DNA of 22,500 bases from Chrysomallon squamiferum (Eukaryota > Mollusca > Gastropoda > Neomphalida > Peltospiridae). The DNA lies in assembly GCA_012295275.1 (NCBI GenBank), contig CM022678.1, positions 11,690,782 through 11,713,281 on the forward strand, written 5' to 3'. The translations under genes were made by a program, and so were the position numbers. Positions 9,536 to 18,495 of the stretch are shown one piece after another. Below the pieces are notes generated by a model. It was not told the DNA's origin. It was given only the letters and a program-made list of their open reading frames with translations, and did no database searches. Numbering within the stretch: the first letter of the stretch is position 1; each line of letters opens with the position of its first letter.

Positions 9536-9892
9536 CCGTCACCTCATCGCGCTGTTTTGATGACATTTTTTGTTTTCGTCGCGTGCGCAACTGCACCCCG
9601 CCTCCCCCACCCCAGAAGATCAGCACCACACCCGAATCCTCCCGCAGATTACCTGGCTCTCAGTGACCGGGAATCGATCTGATTTGATTAGCACGTGCTC
9701 CAGGGCGTGGACTGAGAAAGCGATTGCGACTAAATTAAGTTAAAGTGTTAAAACTTCGCCGTTTGGTATTTGTGTGATTAGAACGCGAAGCACCCACACA
9801 CAAGTTTAAATCAATAACTGGTCATAAGCGAAATGTCAGTGACAGGAGAGAGACGAGTTAATGTTCGCTAATCTAAACTGTGTCCTCCTGCG
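9536..9892. other. Unique, GC-richer spacer with a palindromic E-box
   Basis: Non-repetitive, with a C-rich patch near 9590-9615. It contains AGCACGTGCT (9690-9699), a 10-bp palindrome around CACGTG. No exon is recognised. Confidence 0.45.
9690..9699. promoter_or_regulatory. Palindromic E-box
   Basis: AGCACGTGCT is self-complementary and holds the CACGTG bHLH-zip core. Only the sequence match supports it. Confidence 0.2.
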
Positions 9893-10620
9893 CTCTCAAT
9901 ACGTCTCCAATACGTCCCTTAAACGTCTCCCAGTACGTCTCCAATACGTCTCTAATACGTGTGCGCATCAGTTTTAACTCTCAATACGTCTCTAATACGT
10001 GTGCGCATCAGTTTTAACTCTCAATACGTCTCTAATACGTACTCGTGTCAGTTTTAACTCTCAATACGTCTCTAATACGTACTCGTGTCAGTTTTAACTC
10101 TCAATACGTCTCCAATACGTCTCTAATACGTACCCGCGTCAGTTTTAACTCTCAATACGTCTCTAATACGTACTCGTGTCAGTTTTAACTCTCAATACGT
10201 CTCCAATACGTCTCTAATACGTACCCGCGTCAGTTTTAACTCTCAATACGTCTCTAATACGTACGCGCGTCAGTTTTTACTCTCAGTACATCTCTAATAC
10301 GTACCCGTGTCAGTTTTAACTCAATACGTCTCTAATACGTACCCGCGTCAGTTTTAACTCTCAATACGTCTCTAATACGTACCCGCGTCAGTTTTAACTC
10401 TCAATACGTCTCTAATACGTGTGCGCGTCAGTTTTAACTCTCAATACGTCTCTAATACATCTCTAATACGTACTCGCGTCAGTTTTAATTGTCAATACGT
10501 CTCTAATACGTACTCGCGTCAGTTGTAATTCTCAATACGTCTCTAATACGTCTCAAATATGTACCCGCGTCAGTTTTAACTCTCGATACGTCTCTAATAC
10601 GTACGCGCGTCAGTTTTAAA
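9893..10620. repeat. CpG-bearing minisatellite with 40- and 51-bp units
   Basis: Sixteen copies of a GTTTTAA-anchored unit start at 9971, 10011, 10051, 10091, 10142, 10182, 10233, 10273, 10313, 10351, 10391, 10431, 10482, 10522, 10573 and 10613. Spacing is 40 bp with four 51-bp units and one 38-bp unit. Each unit holds two or three 11-bp subunits (CTCTAATACGT, CTCCAATACGT, TCTCAATACGT) followed by a GC-rich ACCCGCGTCA-type linker and GTTTTAACTC. The extra 11 bp in the 51-bp units is one more subunit. The left border, 9893-9960, is made of subunits only. Both ends are more diverged than the centre. Each unit carries about four CpGs, and many carry TACGTA. Confidence 0.95.
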
Positions 10621-10985
10621 TGCTCGCGTTGCAAGTAGGTTTTTTTGGGGGGGTTGTTGTAACTGTTAATGTTGCAGTATATTTTTAATGATATATTTTA
10701 TTTATACAAGGATTATGATGATAATGATGTCGTCGACTGTGATGATGTGGCAACAGCATTAATAATGACTGATAATGAGGAATAAAAATAAAAATCGTAA
10801 ATGTTATCATAATTTAGAAGTAATCAAGAATAAAAGGAAGAGAAAGAAGATAATGAAGAAGAAGAAAGCGAAAAGATGAAGAAAAAGAAAAAAAGGAAGA
10901 CGAAAAGAAGACGACGACGACAAGAAACGGTTCAGTGACGTTTATTCACAACACGACGTCGACATTTCTTCTGTTTTGTTACCAG
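10621..10985. other. T7G7 junction, then GAT-rich and purine-rich sequence
   Basis: A T7G7 block lies at 10640-10653. GAT-rich sequence follows (about 10710-10780), then a strongly purine-rich tract from about 10827 to 10926. The last 25 bases, ending in TTCTGTTTTGTTACCAG at 10985, resemble a 3' splice acceptor with a polypyrimidine tract. Confidence 0.55.
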
Positions 10986-11063
10986 TTAAAACGAGAAGCT
11001 GTTGTGCAAAGACACGATAATGACGCCGTGGATGTGTTTGTACCCAGACGCGGACGTCAGTAA
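10986..11063 (+). other. Weak candidate terminal exon (25 codons plus stop)
   Basis: Directly after the acceptor-like TTCTGTTTTGTTACCAG (AG at 10984-10985) an open stretch of 25 codons reads LKREAVVQRHDNDAVDVFVP and five further residues rich in R, then TAA at 11061-11063. An AATAAA hexamer lies at 11074-11079. The frame is also open upstream to about 10849 through purine-rich sequence with K/E-rich translation and no ATG. There is no homology I recognise, and so short a frame is expected by chance. If real it would be the last exon of a + strand gene whose other exons are outside the window. Confidence 0.15.
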
Positions 11064-11313
11064 CGATTCCATGAATAAATCAGTGCTGTCGTAATTGCTC
11101 GAGGATTTAGACATTTAGACTCGAACGCTGCTAATCTTGCTGATTAAAATCATTCACGCAGACACAGAAAGAAAGAAAGAAAAAGAAAGAAAGAAAGAAA
11201 AAAGCTTTTTGCGTGCAAAGTTATTTGTGGTGTTATCAACGTTTGGGTAAAAATGAATATTTCGAATTGTTTGTTAATGGTAGAGGAGAAACAAAGAGGA
11301 CCTAAGTTTTCTT
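11064..11313. other. Spacer with (AAAG)n
   Basis: Unique sequence except an (AAAG)n run at about 11167-11203 with one AAAAAG interruption. An ATG ORF starts at 11253, but most of it is the GT repeat that follows. Confidence 0.55.
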
Positions 11314-11398
11314 TTGTGTGTGTGTGTGAGTGTGTTTGTGCGTGTGTGTGTGTGCTTGTGGGTGTGTGTGCCTGTGGGTGTGGGTGTCTGTGTGTATA

Positions 11399-11452
<54 letters not shown>
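11314..11452. repeat. Imperfect (GT)n ending in a perfect (TG)20
   Basis: GT-rich with interruptions by GAG, CT, GGG and TATA up to about 11411, then a clean (TG)n at 11412-11451. This purine/pyrimidine alternation favours Z-DNA. Confidence 0.95.
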
Positions 11453-11453
<1 letters not shown>

Positions 11454-11469
11454 TGTATGAACTGTAAAT

Positions 11470-11860
11470 AATGTCAGTCGGTGTGGAAGTTAAATATAGT
11501 TACTAAGGGAGACTTGCTCAGAGATGATTTGAGTGACGTAACTGAAAACGGGTGTCTTGCTTATCGCTCGGTGTTGACGTGTAGACGAACTACACTTTGA
11601 AGTTAACAGAGAAACCAGTAGACACACGTCACCATCAGTCAGGGTGGATGCTAACCAGTGACTGGGCGAATTCAGTGACACTAAACATAAACACCTTTAG
11701 GTCGGTGCGGACGTATTGGTAAACTCTCTGTGTAAGTGTGGACGTTAACCATACATGAACAGGCATAAATCTGCTTTAGACATTGATCAAGATAGTTTAA
11801 ATCTACCACAGACACATGCACACACCCGCATGGGTAGGTGCGGACGTATGTTTGACATCA
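11470..11860. repeat. Possible second decayed tandem array
   Basis: A motif near GGTCGGTGYGGACGTTAACC recurs in diverged form at about 11475, 11570, 11637, 11700, 11730 and 11834. Spacing is irregular (roughly 30-105 bp), and the intervals are otherwise unique. It may be an eroded minisatellite or a chance cluster. Confidence 0.4.
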
Positions 11861-11947
11861 TCTTTATCATCTGATGTATATAGTCTTTTTTTTCTTCTTA
11901 TTCTCTTTTTCCCCAAACATTTGAACAACGCGAAGGCTGTTAGCGCA

Positions 11948-11994
11948 CTGAAACAACATCGCTGAAACAACATCGGTGAAACAACATCGCTGAA
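11948..11994. repeat. 14-bp tandem repeat, about 3.4 copies
   Basis: Unit CTGAAACAACATCG, with copies at 11948, 11962 and 11976 (one substitution) and a partial copy at 11990. Confidence 0.9.
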
Positions 11995-12275
11995 TTGAGC
12001 GACATCGATCGCGGCTCTCGTCTAATCACGACGTGAAAACGTGTGAAGTGGGCAGACGGCGTCGTTAGCGACTGCGAGTCCTGCGAGCAGCCTCGGGTGT
12101 TATCGCCACTGCCGGCGAGAATTAACGAACAATTTGTCGAAGGCTATTGTTACTTGAAACTCGCGTAGTTGTAATCGTTAGTGAAAGACGACGTCGAGCT
12201 GGAAGTCTGAAACGTTTCGTTGTTGAGTCTACTCGTTGTACGTCTACTCGTTGTAGGTCTACTCGTCAGTAAGCG
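11995..12275. other. CpG-richer unique segment ending in a 15-bp tandem repeat
   Basis: This stretch is visibly richer in CG dinucleotides than its flanks, with many CGA, ACG, GCG and CGT steps. It could mark a regulatory region, a promoter or an exon, but frames on both strands are interrupted and no start or splice pattern convinces me. It ends in about 2.7 copies of a 15-bp repeat (GTCTACTCGTTGTAS) at 12227-12270. Confidence 0.45.
12227..12270. repeat. 15-bp tandem repeat, about 2.7 copies
   Basis: GTCTACTCGTTGTAC at 12227-12241, GTCTACTCGTTGTAG at 12242-12256, then a partial copy. Confidence 0.9.
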
Positions 12276-12319
12276 AGACTAAAATGCCGCGAGGTATAAA
12301 AAAGACAGATGACGACGTG

Positions 12320-12420
12320 TTGATTAAAAAAAAAAATAAAAAAGACGAAAGAGAAAAAAGACGAAAAAGAAAAACAGTTCAAGAAAAAAATAAAATAAAA
12401 TAAAATAAAATAAAATAAAA
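12320..12420. repeat. A-rich tract with (TAAAA)6
   Basis: A-rich sequence with GACGAAAAAG-type units, closing with about six TAAAA units at 12391-12420. Confidence 0.9.
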
Positions 12421-12670
12421 ACACTCCGCAACCTGTGTCTTTGTGACTGTGTGTTAATAAATGTTCATACGTTTGTGTGTTCATGTTTTTGTTTTGCTTG
12501 TTGTTTTGTTTTTTGTTTTTGTTTTTGTATGTGTGTATGTGGGTCTGTGAATATGTGTGTTGGGGAAGTCTGTTTTTCTGTTTGTTTTTCGGTGTTGGTG
12601 TGTGTGTGTGTGTGTGAGAGATAACGGGGGGGGGAGAGAGAGCGAGAGAGCTAGATAGAGAGAGAGATTA
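12421..12670. repeat. T/G-rich tract with short (GT)n, G9 and GA repeats
   Basis: GTTTTT/TGTG-type sequence, (GT)n at about 12598-12616, a G9 run at 12626-12634 and imperfect GA/GATA to about 12667. Confidence 0.8.
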
Positions 12671-13024
12671 ATAAACCTGTAGTTCTATTAACAAATCGAC
12701 TATTTCTCACTGGCTTACAGACAGTGAAGGTTCAGGCACGCCTGAGCTGGTCAGTGACTGGAACTATCAGCAGAAGACGACAGCCTACGAACATTAATCT
12801 GTTCGGAATCTTATCCTGCATCTCTCCATTACCATTTTCTGTCAACGATCGATTTTTCTACTCACAGACAGACAGACAAACGGAATTATCGCACAATTGA
12901 AGAGAATTTTCGGAACACTTGTATTTGAAATTCTGTACTCTAAGACATCCTATCAGAATTTAAAATGAGAACGCGACCTATGTTAACTTGATCAGAGAAA
13001 CAGACAAAATGATGTGAGAGAAAC
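12671..13024. other. Unique spacer
   Basis: Non-repetitive apart from a short CAGA run near 12866-12878. No gene features are seen. Confidence 0.5.
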
Positions 13025-13300
13025 ATACACTGACAGACAGACAGATCTACAGACACACAGATACTTTGATATTAGTAGATGGATGATGAGATGTAGACTG
13101 ATACATAGACAGACAGATAGACAGATATCAATAGATATGTGACAGGCAGATAGATAGAGAAATATCAATAGATATATAGAGAGATATCAATAGATATACA
13201 GACAGATAAACAGATAAACAGATATACAGATAATTGGAAATTAGTATACGGATAATAGATATAGACTGATACAAAGACAGACAGACAGACAGACACACAC
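13025..13300. repeat. GACA / GATA block with an internal duplication
   Basis: Mixed GACA, GATA and AGATAT units. A segment at about 13068-13116 recurs in diverged form at about 13236-13284 (both contain AGACTGATACAWAGACAG), a 168-bp offset. ATATCAATAGATAT occurs at 13125, 13162 and 13184. Confidence 0.85.
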
Positions 13301-13327
13301 ACACACTCACATATATTTATATTATGT

Positions 13328-13404
13328 ATTTATGAATGTGTGTCTGTGTGTATATGTAGTATGTATGTATGTATGTGTATATATATATATGTGTGTGTTA
13401 AAAA

Positions 13405-13443
<39 letters not shown>

Positions 13444-13446
13444 CAT
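13328..13446. repeat. TG/TATG arm switching to (CATA)n arm
   Basis: TGTATG-rich sequence, a short (TA)n near 13378-13390, and GTGTGTG, then a (CATA)n arm from about 13406 to 13446. The arms are reverse complements with a short A/T spacer, the same arrangement as at 5421-5738. Confidence 0.9.
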
Positions 13447-13517
13447 ACAGATATATAAAAGATATTTTTATTTTAGTTTATGCAGCAAGACATTCAGATT
13501 GAACCATATACAGAAAA

Positions 13518-13600
13518 CTATACAGATAGACAGAGACAGACAGAAAGACAGACAAACAGAAAGACAGACACACAGAGAGACAAGCAGACGGATAAATAAA
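13518..13600. repeat. CAGA-rich imperfect repeat
   Basis: Irregular GACAGA/AAGACAGACA units just before the (GT)24 run. Confidence 0.85.
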
Positions 13601-13607
13601 CAATCTG

Positions 13608-13610
<3 letters not shown>

Positions 13611-13658
<48 letters not shown>
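13611..13658. repeat. (GT)24 microsatellite
   Basis: Perfect dinucleotide run. Peptides reading VCVCVC or HTHTHT across it are shadows. Confidence 0.98.
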
Positions 13659-13660
<2 letters not shown>

Positions 13661-14060
13661 AGACATATATGAGAATATGAGAAACAGGGAGAAAAAGACA
13701 TACAAAAGGATAGAAAGAGTGAAGGAGAGATAACAGAACAAAACTAGTTCAGTCTAACAAATTGCTTGTAAGACTTTTCAGCAAGCACAACGTACTTGAA
13801 TCTTCGATTTTCGACTGACAAAGCCGTCACGTGACATCTGATGAGCCAGTGGTAGGTGTTGTTGTGTGAGTCACCGCACAAAGCCAATCAGCCTGTGTGA
13901 CTTGAAGTCAGACTAATTTAGCACGAGCACCTGTTGCACGCTTCACAACGAGTCTATTTCTGTCTGTCGGAAGTTCGCGCTTTACATGCTCATTGTGCGG
14001 CACACAGCGCTGAAATACACGCATGTCGTTTATACTAACACATCCTACATAAAACACGCA
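13659..14060. other. Unique spacer with a CLEAR-type palindrome
   Basis: Non-repetitive, moderately GC-rich. The minus-strand 73-codon ORF at 13908-14129 starts in the CA repeat and has no recognisable domain. The notable site is GTCACGTGAC at 13825-13834. Confidence 0.5.
13825..13834. promoter_or_regulatory. GTCACGTGAC palindrome (CLEAR-type E-box)
   Basis: An exact match to the ten-base consensus known in vertebrates for TFEB/MITF-family binding (the CLEAR element), and a perfect palindrome. There is no evidence of a linked promoter. Confidence 0.25.
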
Positions 14061-14067
14061 CCAGCCC

Positions 14068-14130
14068 ACACACACACACATTTTAGCACGCACGCACGCA
14101 CACACACACACACACACGCAGGCATACATT
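14068..14130. repeat. (CA)n / (CGCA)n imperfect repeat
   Basis: CA repeats at about 14070-14080, then CACGCACGCACG, then (CA)n to about 14117. Confidence 0.9.
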
Positions 14131-14189
14131 TTATTTCATTTCTAAGGCTGGAGTGAAAAAAACCACAACCGGTGTCGACAATGACGTAT

Positions 14190-14203
14190 GTATGACGTCA
14201 TAC
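14190..14203. promoter_or_regulatory. 14-bp palindrome with a perfect CRE
   Basis: GTATGACGTCATAC is self-complementary and contains TGACGTCA (14193-14200), the full consensus for CREB/ATF dimers. A half-site-like ATGACGTA lies 12 bases upstream at 14181-14188. Only the sequence match supports it. Confidence 0.3.
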
Positions 14204-14510
14204 AGATTAAACGAAAATGTTTCTTTCTCTTTCTCTGAAGGTTATTCGCGGTGGCTCCGAGGGTCAAACGGTTGTTGTACTAGATGTCCCTACAGGGCAG
14301 GTGGTCGTTTATTCGAGATTGGAGTGTAAGTTAATAAACAGATTTCACTGCACTCAGCTCTGACGCGCTGCCGCTGTTATCTCGTTTAGCGGTTCGCAAA
14401 TCTCGCGAGATTTCCTGCACAGCCTATCAGAATTACGTTAATTGCTGCACGAGATTCGCAAGGGGGAATAACTGACATGACAAGACATCATCAAATAGCG
14501 GAATTCTTCT
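14204..14510. other. Unique spacer with a faint tRNA-like segment
   Basis: Unique, with several CpGs. At about 14245-14325 TGGCTCCGAGGG and, some 50 bases on, TTATTCGAGAT loosely resemble pol III A and B boxes, as in a decayed tRNA-derived SINE head. Mismatches are many, so I do not call a SINE. Confidence 0.35.
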
Positions 14511-15305
<795 letters not shown>

Positions 15306-15352
15306 AGTGAGATAATGAGAGATAATCGGAGATAATGAGAGATAATCTGAGA
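15306..15352. repeat. 10-bp tandem repeat, about 4.4 copies
   Basis: GAGATAATNN occurs four times in register (15309, 15319, 15329, 15339). The last two bases alternate GA, CG, GA, CT, suggesting a 20-bp higher-order unit. Confidence 0.85.
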
Positions 15353-15472
15353 GTCCAGCTTGTCAGTTCCTCAACAAAACCCGCTCATTACCGTGGAGTG
15401 AGCCGAATACGACCGTACGAAAGCTTTCAGCTTATTAACCTACAGGACTGATTTGCATATATATATAAATAA

Positions 15473-15510
15473 TACAATATATAATCCAAATACATCCAAC
15501 ATACATCCAG

Positions 15511-15552
<42 letters not shown>

Positions 15553-15572
15553 AATGTTGGATTATGTATTGA
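15473..15572. repeat. Foldback with (AT)n core
   Basis: The left arm (about 15473-15514, with an 11-bp ATACATCCARC repeat inside) and the right arm (about 15544-15572, containing GAATGTTGGATTAT) are imperfect reverse complements flanking an (AT)n core at about 15515-15543. It could extrude as a cruciform. It is not flanked by an evident target-site duplication. Confidence 0.75.
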
Positions 15573-15617
15573 ACTATGTAGCCTTAACATCCGTACTTAA
15601 TGTGTCAAATCTTTATG

Positions 15618-15860
<243 letters not shown>

Positions 15861-16368
15861 CACCTTTTCCCCACGTCAGTCTTTCTGTCTCTTTGTATGT
15901 CTGTATGCCTGACTGTTTCCAATCACAAAACGAAATAAAACAAATGACCACAAAGAAACGACGGAAAGGATCAGACTAATATGAATTAATGTGCAGATTA
16001 ATCAGGTGGAAAAAGAAAAAAAAACCTACACAATTAATATCCCTGATATTAATAAAGGAGAAATCCACTAAAGAAATATCATCATTTCGTCTTAGCCCGG
16101 CTTACTTCCACACGCGTGTAACTGTCGTCTGAAAAAACAAATAGACTGGTTCTCCCCCCAATCGATCTGGGAGCGCTGTAAGACGAACAAAACTAGTCTA
16201 ATCCGATTACGCGGCGCAGCGCAAATTGGCTGGCAGTAGATTTCGTAAGCAAACAGGACGAGTATCAGTTAAACAGCTTTATGCAGATGTAATTATCCCC
16301 GACATTATTTCTAAAACACTGCGTACTTCACTGTCTGGTAGCAAGCATACTAGTAAAACATGAGTAAC
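15861..16368. other. Unique island, about 500 bp
   Basis: Non-repetitive with mixed composition. The part at 16195-16330 has CpGs next to TATGCAGATGTAATTATCC (16280-16298), which resembles POU/homeodomain core motifs. No coding frame is recognised, so it is a candidate conserved non-coding element and nothing more. Confidence 0.4.
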
Positions 16369-16391
16369 TAAATAAATAAATAAATAAATAA
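16369..16391. repeat. (AAAT)n, about 6 copies
   Basis: Short perfect tetranucleotide run. Confidence 0.95.
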
Positions 16392-16691
16392 TACTAGTTT
16401 CGTAAAGATCAGTATTAACATAGGTTGTTAATTTGATTAAAACTGATGATCATGTTAAAATTGGACAAAAAGGATTTATTTATGAAGTGTTTACATTACT
16501 GTTCCACTCGGCAACATGCAACGACAGTTTTCTGTCCTTAGTTCGCAGCGTTGTACAGAACATGTGTATGTGTGACCGTCCTTAACCACGTTACAGCGGT
16601 CAACAGTTTCAGTATTATTTTACAAACTGACTGCGTATCTTCATTTCAGCACTTTTCTCTATTTCAGATGTCTATCTCATCTTGAAACACT
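16392..16691. other. Unique spacer left of the transposon
   Basis: AT-rich unique sequence with nothing recognised. Confidence 0.5.
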
Positions 16692-16693
16692 TA

Positions 16694-16718
16694 CCGTATA
16701 TACTTGTGTACAAGACGA
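16694..16718 (+). repeat. Left terminal inverted repeat of the MITE
   Basis: Starts CCGTATATAC next to TA and pairs with 17265-17290. Confidence 0.85.
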
Positions 16719-17264
16719 CCTTATGTATAAGTCGATGTGTATTTTACGACCACAAATTGCGTCATTTTAGGTATTACTTGTGTATAAGTCGACTGCAGAT
16801 TCCAGGCACCGTCATTTTGTTTTCGATTTATCGGTAGTGGATATTAATGACGATTGCAATATTATTTCACCAAATTCTTTACAATTACACAAGTGAGTTT
16901 TGTTTATGAAATTAGGACCGATATTTAGTGCAATTTGGCAGAGAAGTCTGCATTCCTAGATCATTGCAAGACGCCGTAAGGCACAACGCCGTACTGACGG
17001 TTTTTTCGCTTTAAAATGTATTTTTATGTCATTAAGCGGAAGAATATCATGTTTTACATTCATATTTGGTTTTGTTATTTAATTTTTCAAAATTTTTATA
17101 CGATAAAATTATATTTTTGAAAAGCTGAAAGACCGCGATTATTTTAGATGCATCCCGTAGCGAAAAAATAGTCAAAATGGCGACTCTTCAGCAACAGCTA
17201 CAAAAGCATTACCTATGTATAAGTCGACCCCCAAAATATTATCTTAATATAGTCTCCCAAAAAT

Positions 17265-17290
17265 TCGACTTATACACAATGTATATACGG
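17265..17290 (-). repeat. Right terminal inverted repeat of the MITE
   Basis: The + strand ends GTATATACGG next to TA. It is the reverse complement of the left terminus with one extra base. Confidence 0.85.
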
Positions 17291-17292
17291 TA

Positions 17293-17880
17293 GTCTCACT
17301 TTTATCTCCCGCATCCCCTCAAAATAATAAAAATAAATAAATTAAAAAAATCCTCAACTTAGAACGAATACGTTTTACTGCGTCTTCAAATTGCCTGCAG
17401 TTACGTATCCCGATTGATGACGTAATTAACCATTTTATTACGTAAGAAAAACGAGCAGTTTTAACTTACACGTTCTCTCTTTTCCTAATTCAGTTATATA
17501 CTTTTTGTACTTCGTTACTGACACTAATGAATACGTTTGTTTTTGTCATCTTCTTTCTTTCTTTCTGTTTTTACATTTTTGTCTCTCTTTTTTAGATAGT
17601 AAATTTATATTATTTTATTCTATCTCACTTCATTATTTGCTAAACCATTTCTTTCTTTTTTCTTTTTTTTTTTATAGTTTTTGACGTTATTTACTAATTC
17701 GATTATTATTATTTTATTTTATTATATTTCTCTCATTTTACACTATTTTTATAATCTTGAATTGTTCAGAAAGTAGTTTATTATTAAAGCAGTTGATTGT
17801 GACCTGACTTGATCAAGGGTCAAATATGCTTCTGATACGTTATTTCCTTTTCCAAACATAGCTCCTCGGAGCAGGAATCA
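17293..17880. other. AT-rich spacer with T-rich tracts
   Basis: Unique AT-rich sequence with short CTTT repeats near 17550-17566, T-rich runs near 17640-17672 and ATT-rich sequence near 17700-17750. No gene is visible. Confidence 0.55.
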
Positions 17881-18285
17881 ATAAAAATAAAATAAATAAT
17901 AGTAATGATAATAAAATGGTGTACCAATACTGTGGGTACTACTACTGCTAAAACAAGGATATTCAACTACGTAGACAACAACACAACTAATACGTCTAGT
18001 TTTTCTAGTGCTGCCACTACTACTACAACTACAACTACTACCACTGCAGCTACTAGTTTTACTACTACTACTACCACCTCCGTCACGACCACTATTACTA
18101 CTACCTTTGCTAATACTACTACCACCATCACCACAACTGCAACAACAACAAAGAGTAATAATAATAACAACAATAACAACGACGGCAGCAACAACCACTG
18201 GGAGTAATGGCTTAAAGGGATGCGACATTTTGCAACGGATTGTATTCAGTAACAACAACAACAACGACGACAACAACACACGGCT
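17881..18285. repeat. Degenerate ACT / ACA / AAC trinucleotide region
   Basis: Trinucleotide steps dominate: ACT and ACC from about 17940 to 18125, AAC and AAT from about 18137 to 18200, AAC and GAC again at 18250-18280. Long ORFs appear in several frames and both strands at once (T/N-rich, V-rich, L-rich), the pattern expected of a decayed trinucleotide repeat, so none is called a gene. Confidence 0.8.
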
Positions 18286-18495
18286 GTTGTAGTGAGTTTT
18301 AAGAACGACGGCACTGGGCGACATTCACATGTCGTGACTTAGAGATAATCTGTTCACTTTTTGTTTATTAAATCAACAGCTAAAAATACATTTTCACTCC
18401 GTATCATCTTTCTACTGCTACAAACAAAATCGATACGATACTAATTGTTTTACAAAATCATAAGAAATCTGGATAAATAATGAAGTAGAATGAAG
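18286..18495. other. Unique spacer
   Basis: Non-repetitive sequence with nothing recognised. Confidence 0.5.

Larger units (their letters stand above)
16692..17292. mobile_element. Non-autonomous DNA transposon (MITE) with TA target duplication
   Basis: The element spans 16694-17290 (597 bp) with TA at each edge (16692-16693 and 17291-17292). Terminal inverted repeats of about 25 bp both begin CCGTATATAC, then read TTGTGTACAAGACGA on the left and, in reverse complement, ATTGTGTATAAGTCGA on the right: one indel and two mismatches. TGTATAAGTCGA-like motifs repeat inside: two more near the left end (about 16723 and 16779) and one near the right (17217). They may be extra transposase sites. No transposase frame is present; the interior is AT-rich and has only short ORFs. 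A TA duplication with inverted repeats is typical of the Tc1/mariner/pogo superfamily. The superfamily is inferred from the ends alone. Confidence 0.85.

Noticed and set aside
9893-10620. CRISPR or centromeric satellite reading of the 40-bp array
   Set aside because: There are no unique spacers between repeats, and the array is under 1 kb with nested 11-bp structure, so a local minisatellite explains it better.
16692-17292. Transposase gene inside the element
   Set aside because: All internal frames are short. One ATG frame near 17177 (MATLQQQLQKHY...) stops after about 26 codons, so the element is called non-autonomous.
17878-18324. 148-codon minus-strand ORF and several other long ORFs in the same region
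   Set aside because: ORFs are open in several frames on both strands at once across a decayed trinucleotide repeat, the signature of low complexity and not of a gene.
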